Source: an uncultured Acetatifactor sp.
GTDB taxonomy: Bacteria; Bacillota; Clostridia; Lachnospirales; Lachnospiraceae
Length of the DNA: 64,000 nucleotides
Reading direction: 5' to 3'
Assembly (NCBI GenBank): GCA_947625255.1
Contig: CANQNT010000001.1
Span: 1-64,000 of the forward strand
Shown piece by piece: positions 50,845 to 59,664 of the stretch (position 1 is its first letter; each line of letters opens with the position of its first letter). The notes below the pieces were generated by a model. It was not told the DNA's origin and searched no databases. It saw only the letters and a list, made by a program, of their open reading frames with translations. A program made the translations under genes and the position numbers.

Positions 50845-53220
50845 TTGAGCGTGGATCGAGGAAGAAGTGCGGGGCAGGAAAAAGGTATGGACCGAGGAAG
50901 AAGTGCGGGGCAGGGAAAAGGTATGGGCCGAGGAAATGGAATAGATCTGGGAAAAGGAATGGATCGGGAAAGGGGTATGAATCTGGGAAAAGGCGTGAGT
51001 CAAGGAAGAGATTTTACCAAGGATCTTGCGGCTTTTTTGGCAGCTTATTTGAAAGAGATTGAGGATTCGGCCTGTGATCTGCTCGTGCAGGAGATGCCGG
51101 AACTGACGGAGGAGCTTTTTGGGCTTTATGAACGGACCGGAAACCGGCTGGAATATGAGGCGGTTTATTTTGCGCGGCGCAAATTCCTGGCGGTGCTTGG
51201 AATGTGGGCTCTTGTGGATGTGCAGGGGGGCTTTGTGCAGACGGAAGAAAGGCTAACCGGGGCTGAGCCTCTGCAGGAGACGAAAGAGGGAGCCGGGAGG
51301 CAAGGCGGGACAAGTGCGAATCGGGATTTGATTTATGCCAAGCTGTCAGAGGTGATTCGGGAAATCTGTGAAGAAGAATGTTGGGCTTTGCCGGCCCATG
51401 TCAACCGCGCGGAAAATCCTGATTGGCGGCTGACAGTCGATCTGTTTGCCGCGGAAACGGCACAGACTTTGTCGGAACTTGTGGATCGCATTGGCGTTTT
51501 TTTAACGCCGGAAGTTTGTAGCCTTGCGATTGATCAGATTGAAAGAAGGGTGTTTCAGCCCTTTTTTACATCGAAAGTGCCTTATAGCGGCTGGGAGCGG
51601 GCAGGGCATAATTGGAACGCGGTCTGTTCCGGTGCCATTGGAAGCGCCTGTCTGCATTTGCTGCGGGGAGAGTCGGAACGTTTGGAGAAATGTATTGAGA
51701 GAATCTGTAAGGCGCTGCCTTATTATCTGGCGGGCTTTTCTGAGGACGGGGCCTGTGCGGAAGGAATTGGGTATTATTTTTATGGGATGACGTATTTTGT
51801 CAATTTTGCCCAGGAATTATATGAATATTCAAAAGGGGAAAAGGATTTGTTCTGCGGAGCCTGGGGAGGCTTGGAGGCAATGGGGGAAGTGGCTGGAGAG
51901 GGGATAAAGTGCGGGGGAAAGTTAGGAGAGTGGGGTAAGCCAGAAGAGCCGGGTAAGCCAGAAGAAACGGAAGAGCCGGAAGAGCCGGGTAAACCAGATC
52001 GGCCGGATAAGCGGCTCATGATTGCATGGTTTCCGGCGAAATGCTTTTTCCCGGATGGAATGAGTGTCAGCTTCTCCGATGGAAGCTTTGAGGAGACGTT
52101 TCGTGTGGGTGTTCTAAGCGTGCTGGCGCTGCACTATGCAGGAATAAGTGACGGGAAAAAATCCTGGGGGGCAAAGACAAAATCAGCCGACATGAAATCA
52201 GTTGAGAGGAAAATAGTGAATGAGAAATCGGGAATCTGTTTCGACCGCTTTTTCCCGTCCATGGAGAGAGCTGCGGGACTGCACACGGATTCCTGCTATC
52301 GTTTCGCCGCGCTGAAAATGGATTGGGTGTATACGAAGAGGCTGTTAGAGGCTTTCAAAGGGAAGGCGGCTCTTAAGCCCCAGGAAAACGGCTTTGTTCA
52401 TGTATTTCCCCAGACACAATGGTTTATCGCTAGCTCTCAGACGGGTGTGGGATTCGCCTGCAAAGGCGGTTATAATGAGGAGCCGCACAATCATAACGAT
52501 ATCGGACATTTCCTTTATGAAGCCGATAGAACGATGTTTTTTACGGATTTGGGGGCCGGAGAATATACAAAGGACTATTTTAGCGGGGAAAGATATGGCA
52601 TTTTGTGCAACAGTGCGTTAGGGCATAGCGTACCCATTATCGATGGACAGATTCAGCGTGCCGGGCGGCAGTATGTGTGCGATGTGTTTCAGGTGAAAAG
52701 AGATGGGGTGGTGCGGATGGAATTGAAAACCGCATATCCGAAGGGGTTATTGGATGGTTTTTCCAGAGAATTCCGGTTTGAGAGGGAATCCGGGCGGCTG
52801 TCTGTGAGAGACTGCGTGGTGTTTTCCGGAGAAAGGGAGAGGGAAACGCGAGGGACGGCGGCAAAAGGAAGAGAAGTGTCTGGTGTGGAAGCACCGGGGA
52901 TGAAAGTGTTCGGAACAAAGATCCATGGGATGAGAGCACATGAGATCGAAACCCGGAGCACAGAAGCAATGGGAGGAAGGGTAGTAGAGAATTTAGTGAC
53001 ACAGCTTCCGCCGCAGGTGGATGGGAATCATGTTTGCCTGAAAGGTGAACGAGGCAGTTGTATTTTGGAAGTTGATCAGGCGGATGTAAGATTTCGGATC
53101 AAAGAATATGAGCATCGGAATCATCAGGGAATGGCGGAAAAGGTTTATGCGATTCAATGGGAGATCCCTGAGAATGCCGGTAAATGGGAATGTGCGTTTT
53201 CTATATGGGGATGCCACTGA
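50845..53220 (+). CDS. Heparinase II/III-type lyase with low-complexity inserts
   Basis: Up to 791 residues. From about residue 55 it has the alpha/alpha-toroid of uronate polysaccharide lyases, then the heparinase II/III core near 545-620: 'NEEPHNHNDIGHFLYEADRTM' split by the His pair, 'FFTDLGAGEYTKDYF', and 'LGHSVPIIDGQIQ'. The beta-sheet C-terminus closes it. The first 55 residues are repeats, and Glu/Pro and Glu/Gly/Thr-rich inserts lie at about 365-390 and 668-710. The true start is uncertain among TTG 50845 and the ATGs after it. No signal peptide. It would feed unsaturated uronate into the upstream operon. Confidence 0.85.
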   Translation: MSVDRGRSAGQEKGMDRGRSAGQGKGMGRGNGIDLGKGMDRERGMNLGKGVSQGRDFTKDLAAFLAAYLKEIEDSACDLLVQEMPELTEELFGLYERTGNRLEYEAVYFARRKFLAVLGMWALVDVQGGFVQTEERLTGAEPLQETKEGAGRQGGTSANRDLIYAKLSEVIREICEEECWALPAHVNRAENPDWRLTVDLFAAETAQTLSELVDRIGVFLTPEVCSLAIDQIERRVFQPFFTSKVPYSGWERAGHNWNAVCSGAIGSACLHLLRGESERLEKCIERICKALPYYLAGFSEDGACAEGIGYYFYGMTYFVNFAQELYEYSKGEKDLFCGAWGGLEAMGEVAGEGIKCGGKLGEWGKPEEPGKPEETEEPEEPGKPDRPDKRLMIAWFPAKCFFPDGMSVSFSDGSFEETFRVGVLSVLALHYAGISDGKKSWGAKTKSADMKSVERKIVNEKSGICFDRFFPSMERAAGLHTDSCYRFAALKMDWVYTKRLLEAFKGKAALKPQENGFVHVFPQTQWFIASSQTGVGFACKGGYNEEPHNHNDIGHFLYEADRTMFFTDLGAGEYTKDYFSGERYGILCNSALGHSVPIIDGQIQRAGRQYVCDVFQVKRDGVVRMELKTAYPKGLLDGFSREFRFERESGRLSVRDCVVFSGERERETRGTAAKGREVSGVEAPGMKVFGTKIHGMRAHEIETRSTEAMGGRVVENLVTQLPPQVDGNHVCLKGERGSCILEVDQADVRFRIKEYEHRNHQGMAEKVYAIQWEIPENAGKWECAFSIWGCH
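50857..51000 (+). repeat. 36-nt tandem repeats at the 5' end of the lyase gene
   Basis: Two nearly identical 36-nt units (50857-50892, 50893-50928, each starting CGAGGAAGAAGTGCGGGGCA) and degenerate copies to about 51000. Each copy carries a purine-rich RBS-like stretch and an ATG in frame, so there are several candidate translation starts (50887, 50923, 50959, 50977). Confidence 0.8.
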
Positions 53221-53277
53221 ATGGAAATGGTTTCAAACCAGTTGTCAGGAAAAAAATATCAGTTTTGCCAATAATTA

Positions 53278-53311
53278 TAATTAGGGCGTTAATAGGCAAT
53301 CGCCCTAATTA
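53278..53311. other. Perfect 11-bp inverted repeat after the lyase gene
   Basis: TAATTAGGGCG (53278-53288) and CGCCCTAATTA (53301-53311) with a 12-nt loop; no T tract follows. It may be a terminator-like stabiliser or a protein site. The rest of 53221-53477 is A/T-rich without a supported gene. Confidence 0.6.
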
Positions 53312-53477
53312 CATCATGCAATCATCATCTAACAAAATCCACCAGCGTACAATTCTTATTTTGACAGACAATAAGAAAGCGGCGTTATTTTTTTGTTATC
53401 ATCATGTAAAAAAGGAAGCCGCCCATATTAAAATACAGAAAAATTTGTAGAAAAATCAAAATAAGGAGGTGTTTCAC

Positions 53478-53951
53478 ATGAAGGAATCCACTGTAAGCGG
53501 CAGCGGGCAAGGGTCGGGCCAGGGCGTTTTGGCCATGGCCTCCTTTCCCATGCAGGAATGGTGCGAGCCATACGATTTGGATACCGCTCTGTACCAGGGA
53601 ACGGTTTTTCCATGTCTGAGCAAGAGTTTCTTCGCCGCGGAGGATGTTCCGTGTTCGTTTTTGAAAAATGCGGCGGCGGACAAGCTTTCGGATCGGGAGA
53701 GGGCGATGAACGAGATTTCCATGGTAGGATTTGCTGTCAACGACCTGACCTTGTATCTGGATACGCATCCGGACTGTCAGCAGGGAATCTCGCTGATGAA
53801 GAAACTTTTGCATAGGCGTTATGAGGGACTTGCGGAGTATGCCGCGAAATATAACCCTTTGACCCAGTTGTCCATTGTGACGGGAACCCCGGATTCGACA
53901 AAGTTTGAGTGGGATGAGGGTCCTATGCCCTGGGAAGGGGGATTGATCTAA
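53478..53951 (+). CDS. Fused CotJA-CotJB spore coat protein
   Basis: 157 residues joining two normally separate proteins. Residues about 20-60 ('FPMQEWCEPYDLDTALYQGTVFPCL') match CotJA, and residues about 72-157 ('MNEISMVGFAVNDLTLYLDTHPDC' and 'FEWDEGPMPWEGG') match CotJB. CotJ proteins form part of the spore inner coat. AAGGAGG 8 nt before ATG 53478. The stop overlaps the cotJC start (TAATG). Confidence 0.9.
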   Translation: MKESTVSGSGQGSGQGVLAMASFPMQEWCEPYDLDTALYQGTVFPCLSKSFFAAEDVPCSFLKNAAADKLSDRERAMNEISMVGFAVNDLTLYLDTHPDCQQGISLMKKLLHRRYEGLAEYAAKYNPLTQLSIVTGTPDSTKFEWDEGPMPWEGGLI

Positions 53952-54565
53952 TGTGGGCTTATGAAAAAAGATTACAGTATCCGGTCAAAATTCAAAAAAC
54001 CTGTCCCAAGACGGCGCAGCTGATCATCAGCCAGTACGGCGGTCCGGATGGAGAGCTGAGCGCTTCCATGCGTTATCTGGCGCAGCGTTATTCCATGCCG
54101 GTGAAAAAGGTGGGCGGCTTGTTGACGGATATTGGAACGGAAGAGATTAATCATATGGAGATCATATGTGCCATGGTTTACCAGTTGACGAAAAATCTGA
54201 CACCGGAGGAAGCGAAAACGGCTGGTTTTGATGCCTATTATATAGACCATACAGCCGGTCTCTGGCCTCAGGCGGCCGCAGGAGTTCCCTTTACGGCTTT
54301 GGAATTCCAATCCAAGGGAGATGCCTTTGCGGATTTGTATGAGGACCTGGCGGCAGAGCAGAAAGCGCGCACCGTGTATGAGAATCTGTTGCGTGTGATT
54401 GAGGACCCGGATGTCAGGGCGCCGTTAAAATATTTGCGCGAGAGGGAGATTGTCCATTTTCAGCGCTTTGGAGAAGCGGTCGAAATGACGAAAGAGAAAC
54501 TGGATTCCCGCAATTTTTACTATTTTAATCCGGAATTCGACAAGAAAATGATGGATAAGGTATAA
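53951..54565 (+). CDS. cotJC: Spore coat protein CotJC (manganese-catalase-like)
   Basis: 204 residues. Ferritin-like four-helix fold of the Mn-catalase family, with 'DIGTEEINHMEIICAMVYQL' and 'YLREREIVHFQRFGEA' carrying the Glu/His metal ligands. It forms the coat layer with CotJA and CotJB and may detoxify peroxide. Translationally coupled to the fused gene by 1-nt overlap. It marks the organism as a spore-former. Confidence 0.93.
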   Translation: MWAYEKRLQYPVKIQKTCPKTAQLIISQYGGPDGELSASMRYLAQRYSMPVKKVGGLLTDIGTEEINHMEIICAMVYQLTKNLTPEEAKTAGFDAYYIDHTAGLWPQAAAGVPFTALEFQSKGDAFADLYEDLAAEQKARTVYENLLRVIEDPDVRAPLKYLREREIVHFQRFGEAVEMTKEKLDSRNFYYFNPEFDKKMMDKV

Positions 54566-54858
54566 CAAAGAGAAGAGGCCGTGTGGAGAGTACGGCTAAA
54601 GAAAGACGAAAAAAGGCGAGAAAAGCAGGATGACGGAAGAGGACAGAAAAAGGTAAGAGCTACAGAAGAAAAGATTGCGGGGAAAAACTCCAGAAGAAAG
54701 AATTACGGGAAAAAGGCTGACAGAGGATAGGGCCACAAAAGAAAGAACGATAAAAATGAACCGATTAAGATGGAAGATAGAACAGCAGGAAAAATAACAA
54801 GAAAAAATAACATGAAAAAATAACAAACAAAGGAAAAAGCAAAAAAAATGACAAAAGA
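54566..54858. other. Purine-rich gap with decayed repeats
   Basis: About 290 nt in which the plus strand is mostly A and G, rising to almost pure A-runs toward 54858. Two diverged copies of a roughly 28-nt unit (about CTACAGAAGAAAAG and CTCCAGAAGAAAGA) occur near 54660 and 54688. I see no gene; the minus-strand frame is Phe/Cys low complexity. Confidence 0.5.
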
Positions 54859-54900
54859 AATAGCACAAAATAAGAACTATTCGTTCTGTTTTGTGCTATT
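54859..54900 (-). terminator. Terminator of the tRNA-Leu operon
   Basis: On the minus strand AATAGCACAAAA and TTTTGTGCTATT form a perfect 12-bp stem with an inner AGAAC/GTTCT stem, followed by a T-rich tract. Confidence 0.85.
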
Positions 54901-54906
54901 CTTGCG

Positions 54907-54990
54907 TGCAGAGAAAGGGACTTGAACCCTCATGGTGTTGCCACCACACGGACCTGAACCGTGCGCGTCTGCCAATTCCGCCATCTCTGC
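54907..54990 (-). tRNA. tRNA-Leu (CAG)
   Basis: 84 nt, class II with a long variable arm. Acceptor GCAGAGA pairs with TCTCTGC, D-arm GGCGGAATTGGCAGACGC, anticodon loop TTCAGGT gives CAG, T-arm GGGTTCAAGTCCC. The CCA end is not encoded. Confidence 0.95.
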
Positions 54991-55084
54991 AGGACACTAC
55001 TTACTTTATCATAACCACATGGACTTGTCAAGAGAATTTTTGGAATTATGTAAAAATCTTATACAATTCTTACGCATACCCAAA

Positions 55085-55168
55085 TGCGGAAGATGGGACT
55101 TGAACCCACACGGTGTAACCACCACAAGATCCTTAGTCTTGCTCGTCTGCCAATTCCGACACTTCCGC
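55085..55168 (-). tRNA. tRNA-Leu (AAG)
   Basis: 84 nt, class II. Acceptor GCGGAAG pairs with CTTCCGC, D-arm TCGGAATTGGCAGACGA, anticodon stem CAAGA/TCTTG with loop CTAAGGA, which gives AAG at 34-36, T-arm GGGTTCAAGTCCC. A34 is expected to be deaminated to inosine. CCA not encoded. Co-transcribed with the CAG gene downstream. Confidence 0.93.
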
Positions 55169-55206
55169 GCTCAAAATAACAACGCCTCTTCTCATGTGCA
55201 AGGATA

Positions 55207-55235
55207 ATAATAGCATTGATTATAAAGAATGTCAA
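55207..55235 (-). promoter_or_regulatory. Promoter of the tRNA-Leu operon
   Basis: On the minus strand TTGACA (55230-55235), 17-bp spacer, TATTAT (55207-55212), about 40 bp before the AAG gene. Confidence 0.8.
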
Positions 55236-55514
55236 CTGTTTTTTAAAATTTTCTATTTTTGTATAAGTCAGGAAAAACAAATTGTTGCGGACACACCAAT
55301 GGATTCTGAGATTTTAAATCTATTTTATGTGGAATTTTAAAAAGATTGGAAAAGGAATTTGTGTAAACGCGCAGAATATAATAAGTAGAAGAGCTTGATA
55401 TGCCGTCTCCTTGAAAGACCAGAGAATTGTAGTTCATCCGGCCCGAAGGAGGCGGCTTCTGATTCTGATGATGAGATTCTCATCAGGAATCGCGTCCTGG
55501 GAGGATGAGAGAGC
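55236..55514. other. Upstream region of dgt
   Basis: No gene seen. A consensus TATAAT lies at 55377-55382 without a clear -35 box. The palindrome TGATGAGATTCTCATCA at 55469-55485, extendable to a GATTC/GAATC stem, lies about 30 nt before the dgt start and could be an operator or leader hairpin. Confidence 0.4.
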
Positions 55515-56519
55515 ATGACGATCAGAGAACGAATGGAAGAACGGGAAAAAGAGTATTTGAGTCCCTATGCGACGCTGAGCGTGAATTCCAAAGGGCGGCT
55601 GCGCCCGGAGAAGCAGTGTGATATTCGCCCGGTATTTCAGCGGGATCGGGACCGGATCATTCACAGTAAGTCTTTTCGGCGTCTGAAGGACAAGACACAG
55701 GTATTTCTGACACCCCAGGGAGACCACTATCGAACAAGGCTGACTCATACCCTGGAGGTTTCGCAGAATGCCAGAACCATTGCCAAGGCCTTGCGGCTGA
55801 ACGAGGAATTGGTGGAGGCCATTGCCCTGGGGCATGATCTGGGGCATACGCCTTTTGGACATGCGGGGGAGAGGGCCCTGAACCGGGTTTGTCCCTATGG
55901 CTTCGAGCATAGTGTGCAAAGCGTTCGTACAGTGGATTTGCTGGAGAAGAACGGGGAGGGACTGAATCTGACTTATGAAGTGCGCGATGGGATTTTGAAC
56001 CATCAGACAGTGGGGAAACCGCATACTTTGGAGGGTAAAGTGGTGCGCCTGTCGGATAAGATTGCCTATATCCATCACGATATGGACGATGCGGTGCGGG
56101 GAGGTATTCTGACGGAGGCGGACGTTCCGGCGGATATCAGAGAGCTGCTGGGGAGCACGCCCAACGAGCGGTTAAACCATTTTATCCATGATATCATTAC
56201 GACTAGCATGGACATCAATGATATTCGGATGTCTGAACCTATTGGCTCGGCCATGAAGCGGCTTCGGAATTTTATGTTTGAACGTGTGTATGAGAATCCC
56301 TTTGCAAAAGGGGAAGAGGAAAAGGCCGAGGTCCTGATGGAAACCTTGTATTCTTATTATTTGAAGCATATCGATGATCTGCCGGAAGAGTTCTTGAAGA
56401 TTTTGTCCGAGGGAGAGCCCCGGGAGAATGTGGTCTGCGATTACGTGGGGGCTATGAGCGATCGTTTTGCCATCGCAAAATACGAGGAAATTTACATACC
56501 GAAGTCGTGGCCGCTGTAA
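55515..56519 (+). CDS. dgt: dGTPase-like HD-domain triphosphohydrolase
   Basis: 334 residues. HD-domain motifs: 'TRLTHTLEVSQNARTIAKAL' with the first His, GHDLGHTPFGHAGE with the HD pair, and a later Asp in 'RLSDKIAYIHHDMDDA'. The family cleaves dGTP or other dNTPs to nucleoside plus triphosphate. In Firmicutes it often precedes dnaG-rpoD, as here. GGGAGG lies about 11 nt upstream. Confidence 0.92.
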   Translation: MTIRERMEEREKEYLSPYATLSVNSKGRLRPEKQCDIRPVFQRDRDRIIHSKSFRRLKDKTQVFLTPQGDHYRTRLTHTLEVSQNARTIAKALRLNEELVEAIALGHDLGHTPFGHAGERALNRVCPYGFEHSVQSVRTVDLLEKNGEGLNLTYEVRDGILNHQTVGKPHTLEGKVVRLSDKIAYIHHDMDDAVRGGILTEADVPADIRELLGSTPNERLNHFIHDIITTSMDINDIRMSEPIGSAMKRLRNFMFERVYENPFAKGEEEKAEVLMETLYSYYLKHIDDLPEEFLKILSEGEPRENVVCDYVGAMSDRFAIAKYEEIYIPKSWPL

Positions 56520-56659
56520 ATGCAACTTACGTTTAAAGCATAAAAAGCGGCAATAAAGACAAAAGCGGCCGCATGGATGGAAAGCGGACGTTGAGATAGA
56601 GAGCAAAAGAGCGGGCGTGGAAATCTTGAAGCGGCTGCGGGGGTAAAGAAGGTGAGAGG

Positions 56660-58432
56660 ATGTATTACCCGGAGGAATTGGTGGAAGAGATTCGGACGAA
56701 GAACGATATCGTGGAAGTGATATCCGGCTATGTCCGGCTGACCCGTAAGGGGAACGGCTATTGGGGGCTGTGCCCTTTTCATAACGAAAAGTCACCGTCG
56801 TTCCATGTGCAGGGGGATCGTCAATTGTTTCACTGCTTCGGCTGCGGCGCAGGGGGAAATGTTTTTACTTTCTTAATGAATTACGAGAATTATACTTTTC
56901 CGGAAGCCGTCAAGGTATTGGCCGAACGGGCGGGAGTAAACCTGCCGGAGATGGAATCTTCAGAAGAAACGCGGCGCATGGCGAACCGGAGAGCCAGGTT
57001 GTTAGAGGTAAATAAGGAGGCGGCAAAGTTCTTTTTCTATCAGCTTCGGTCTCCCCATGGGGAAATCGGATACCAGTATCTGCGAAAAAGGGAGCTTTCC
57101 GATGAAACGATCCGAAAATTCGGCCTGGGCTACGCGGGCAAAAGCGGAGCGGATTTGGTGCGATACTTGAGGAGCAAGGGCTTTGAGGATGAATTGATCA
57201 AAGAAGCGGGTGTGGCAAATTTCACGGAGCGGAGCGGCCTGACAAGCCAGTTTTGGAATCGTGTCATGTTTCCCATTCAGGATATTAACCATCGCGTGAT
57301 CGGTTTTGGCGGCCGGGTGATGGGTGATGGGGAGCCAAAGTATCTGAATTCTCCGGAAACTCCGATTTTTGACAAGCGGCGCAATCTTTATGGTTTGAAT
57401 TTTGCCAGGACCGCCAGAGCGGGGAATGTGATCTTGTGTGAAGGCTATATGGACGTGATCGCCATGCACCAGGCGGGTTTTTCCCAGGCTGTGGCCTCGT
57501 TGGGTACGGCCTTTACAGAAGAGCAGGCGATGATTCTGAAGCGTTACACGGAAAACGTGCTGTTGGCCTACGACAGTGACGGACCGGGAGTCAAGGCGGC
57601 CCTGCGGGGGATCGGCATCCTGCGTGGGGCAGGATTGACTGCCCGGGTCATCAATATGCTTCCCTATAAGGATCCGGACGAGTTCATGAAGAATCTGGGC
57701 CGGGACGCTTTCCAGGAGCGCATCGACCAGGCGGAAAACAGCTTCTTTTTTGAAGTCCGTATTTTGGAACGGGATTATGATCTGAACGATCCGGCGGGCA
57801 AGACCAGCTTCCATCGGGAGATTGCCAGGAAACTGTGTAATTTTTCCGAAGCGGTGGAGCGGGAGAACTATTTGACGGCGATTGCGGATAAGTACCATAT
57901 CGTGTATGAGGATCTGCGTAAGCTGGTGAGAAGCGTGGCCGCCCAGACCGGACTGGCCCGCCCCATTGAGCGTCCTAAGTCAGGCGTCCAGTCCAGGAAC
58001 ACGTCCCAGGAGAACGTGAAGCGTTCCCAGAGACTTTTGGTTACCTGGTTGTTGGACGAGCCCGGACTTTATCGAAAAATTGCAAAGTACATTTCTCCCG
58101 GGGATTTCACGGAGGAGCTGTATCAAAAGGTTGCCAGGCGGATGTTCCCGGAACTGGAACGGGGAACCTTTTCACCGGCCGCCGTGATCAGTATGTTTGA
58201 AGATGAAGAGGAACAGCGCGAGGTTTCGTCTTTGTTTAACACGAAGCTGCCCCAGATCAACACGGCTGCCGAGAGGGAAAAGGCTTTCCGTGATATCGTG
58301 TTGGCCGTTAAGAGGAATAGCTATGAATATTACTCATCGAAGCTGGGCAGCGATGTAAGCGCGCTGAAACAGGTAATTGATGGAAAGAAAGCGCTGGAAG
58401 AGCTTGCCAAAGCGCATATTTCCTTAGATTAA
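56660..58432 (+). CDS. dnaG: DNA primase
   Basis: 590 residues. Zinc finger Cys38, His41, Cys59, Cys62 (CPFH and CFGC), TOPRIM core with 'ILCEGYMDVIAMHQAGF' and 'LLAYDSDGPG', and a C-terminal DnaB-interaction region from about 440. It synthesises RNA primers at the replication fork. GTGAGAGG precedes the ATG. Part of the macromolecular-synthesis block with rpoD. Confidence 0.97.
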   Translation: MYYPEELVEEIRTKNDIVEVISGYVRLTRKGNGYWGLCPFHNEKSPSFHVQGDRQLFHCFGCGAGGNVFTFLMNYENYTFPEAVKVLAERAGVNLPEMESSEETRRMANRRARLLEVNKEAAKFFFYQLRSPHGEIGYQYLRKRELSDETIRKFGLGYAGKSGADLVRYLRSKGFEDELIKEAGVANFTERSGLTSQFWNRVMFPIQDINHRVIGFGGRVMGDGEPKYLNSPETPIFDKRRNLYGLNFARTARAGNVILCEGYMDVIAMHQAGFSQAVASLGTAFTEEQAMILKRYTENVLLAYDSDGPGVKAALRGIGILRGAGLTARVINMLPYKDPDEFMKNLGRDAFQERIDQAENSFFFEVRILERDYDLNDPAGKTSFHREIARKLCNFSEAVERENYLTAIADKYHIVYEDLRKLVRSVAAQTGLARPIERPKSGVQSRNTSQENVKRSQRLLVTWLLDEPGLYRKIAKYISPGDFTEELYQKVARRMFPELERGTFSPAAVISMFEDEEEQREVSSLFNTKLPQINTAAEREKAFRDIVLAVKRNSYEYYSSKLGSDVSALKQVIDGKKALEELAKAHISLD

Positions 58433-58503
58433 GGTTAAAATGATGTGTACAAGAATACGTTTCGCCGTTTAGCGGGCGTATGGAAGGAAGGATGAATCGT
58501 AAC

Positions 58504-59616
58504 ATGGATGAAAACACACGGGCAAAATTTGAACAGAAAATCAAAGATCTGTTAGCTATGGCCAAGAAGAAGAAAAATGTATTGGAGTATCAGGAGATCA
58601 GCGACTTTTTTGGCGATATGCCGCTGGAGGAGGAGCAGTTTGAACGGATTCTGGACGTGTTGGAGCGCAACAATGTGGATGTGCTGCGTATCACGGATAC
58701 GGACGATGTGGATGATGAGCCGATCATTCTTTCCGATGAAGATGACGTGGACGTGGAGAATCTGGATCTGACCATCCCGGACGGTATCAGCATTGAAGAT
58801 CCCGTGAGAATGTACTTGAAAGAGATCGGGAAAGTTCCTCTTTTGTCCGCAGAGGAGGAAATCGAACTGGCAAAGCGCATGGAGCTGGGCGACCAGGATG
58901 CCAAGAAGCGTCTGGCGGAGGCAAACCTGCGTCTGGTAGTCAGCATCGCCAAGCGTTATGTGGGCCGCGGTATGCTGTTTCTGGACTTGATTCAGGAGGG
59001 CAATCTGGGGTTAATTAAGGCTGTGGAAAAGTTCGATTACCGTAAGGGTTATAAGTTTTCCACTTACGCGACCTGGTGGATTCGTCAGGCGATTACCAGG
59101 GCCATTGCGGATCAGGCCAGAACCATCCGTATTCCGGTACACATGGTGGAGACGATCAATAAGCTGATCCGTGTCAGTCGTCAGCTTCTGCAGGAGCTGG
59201 GCAGAGAACCGTCTCCGGAAGAGATTGCGGACGAAATGGATATGCCCGTGGACCGCGTGCGTGAAATTTTAAAGATCAGTCAGGAACCGGTGTCTCTGGA
59301 AACGCCGATCGGTGAAGAGGAGGACAGCCATCTGGGTGATTTTATTCAGGACGATAACGTGCCCGTACCCGCGGACGCGGCGGCTTTTACATTGTTGAAA
59401 GAGCAGTTGGTGGAGGTGTTGAGCACCCTGACGGAGAGGGAGCAGAAAGTGCTGCGCCTTCGTTTTGGGCTGGATGACGGAAGGGCCCGTACACTGGAAG
59501 AAGTGGGCAAGGAATTCCGGGTCACCAGGGAGCGGATTCGCCAGATTGAAGCCAAAGCCCTGCGCAAGCTGCGTCATCCCAGCCGCAGCCGCAAACTGAA
59601 GGATTATTTGGATTGA
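58504..59616 (+). CDS. rpoD: RNA polymerase primary sigma factor
   Basis: 370 residues. Region 1.1 is short and acidic; region 1.2 is [11 protein letters not shown]; region 2 spans '[21 protein letters not shown]' to '[18 protein letters not shown]'; region 3 and region 4 ([20 protein letters not shown]) follow. It matches a vegetative sigma-70 of Firmicute size. Start ambiguous: 58504 is favoured by GGAAGG 12 nt away; 58480 is the longer option. Confidence 0.96.
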   Translation: MDENTRAKFEQKIKDLLAMAKKKKNVLEYQEISDFFGDMPLEEEQFERILDVLERNNVDVLRITDTDDVDDEPIILSDEDDVDVENLDLTIPDGISIEDPVRMYLKEIGKVPLLSAEEEIELAKRMELGDQDAKKRLAEANLRLVVSIAKRYVGRGMLFLDLIQEGNLGLIKAVEKFDYRKGYKFSTYATWWIRQAITRAIADQARTIRIPVHMVETINKLIRVSRQLLQELGREPSPEEIADEMDMPVDRVREILKISQEPVSLETPIGEEEDSHLGDFIQDDNVPVPADAAAFTLLKEQLVEVLSTLTEREQKVLRLRFGLDDGRARTLEEVGKEFRVTRERIRQIEAKALRKLRHPSRSRKLKDYLD

Positions 59617-59664
59617 GTCCTGACTGGAAAGGAGAAGGTTGAGAATTACTTGGAACGGGGAAAG

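Noticed and set aside
49090..51003. 637-codon minus-strand open frame
   Set aside because: It runs antisense through kdgA-VOC, kdgK and the lyase start, has a His/Gly/Leu-rich non-family composition, and no RBS; it is a shadow of the well-supported plus-strand genes.
53184..53450. Plus-strand 88-codon frame between the lyase and cotJ genes
   Set aside because: It overlaps the lyase end, covers a palindrome, and has no family resemblance or site.
54596..54868. Minus-strand 90-codon frame rich in Phe and Cys
   Set aside because: It is the complement of the purine-rich tract and has no RBS; low complexity explains the open frame.
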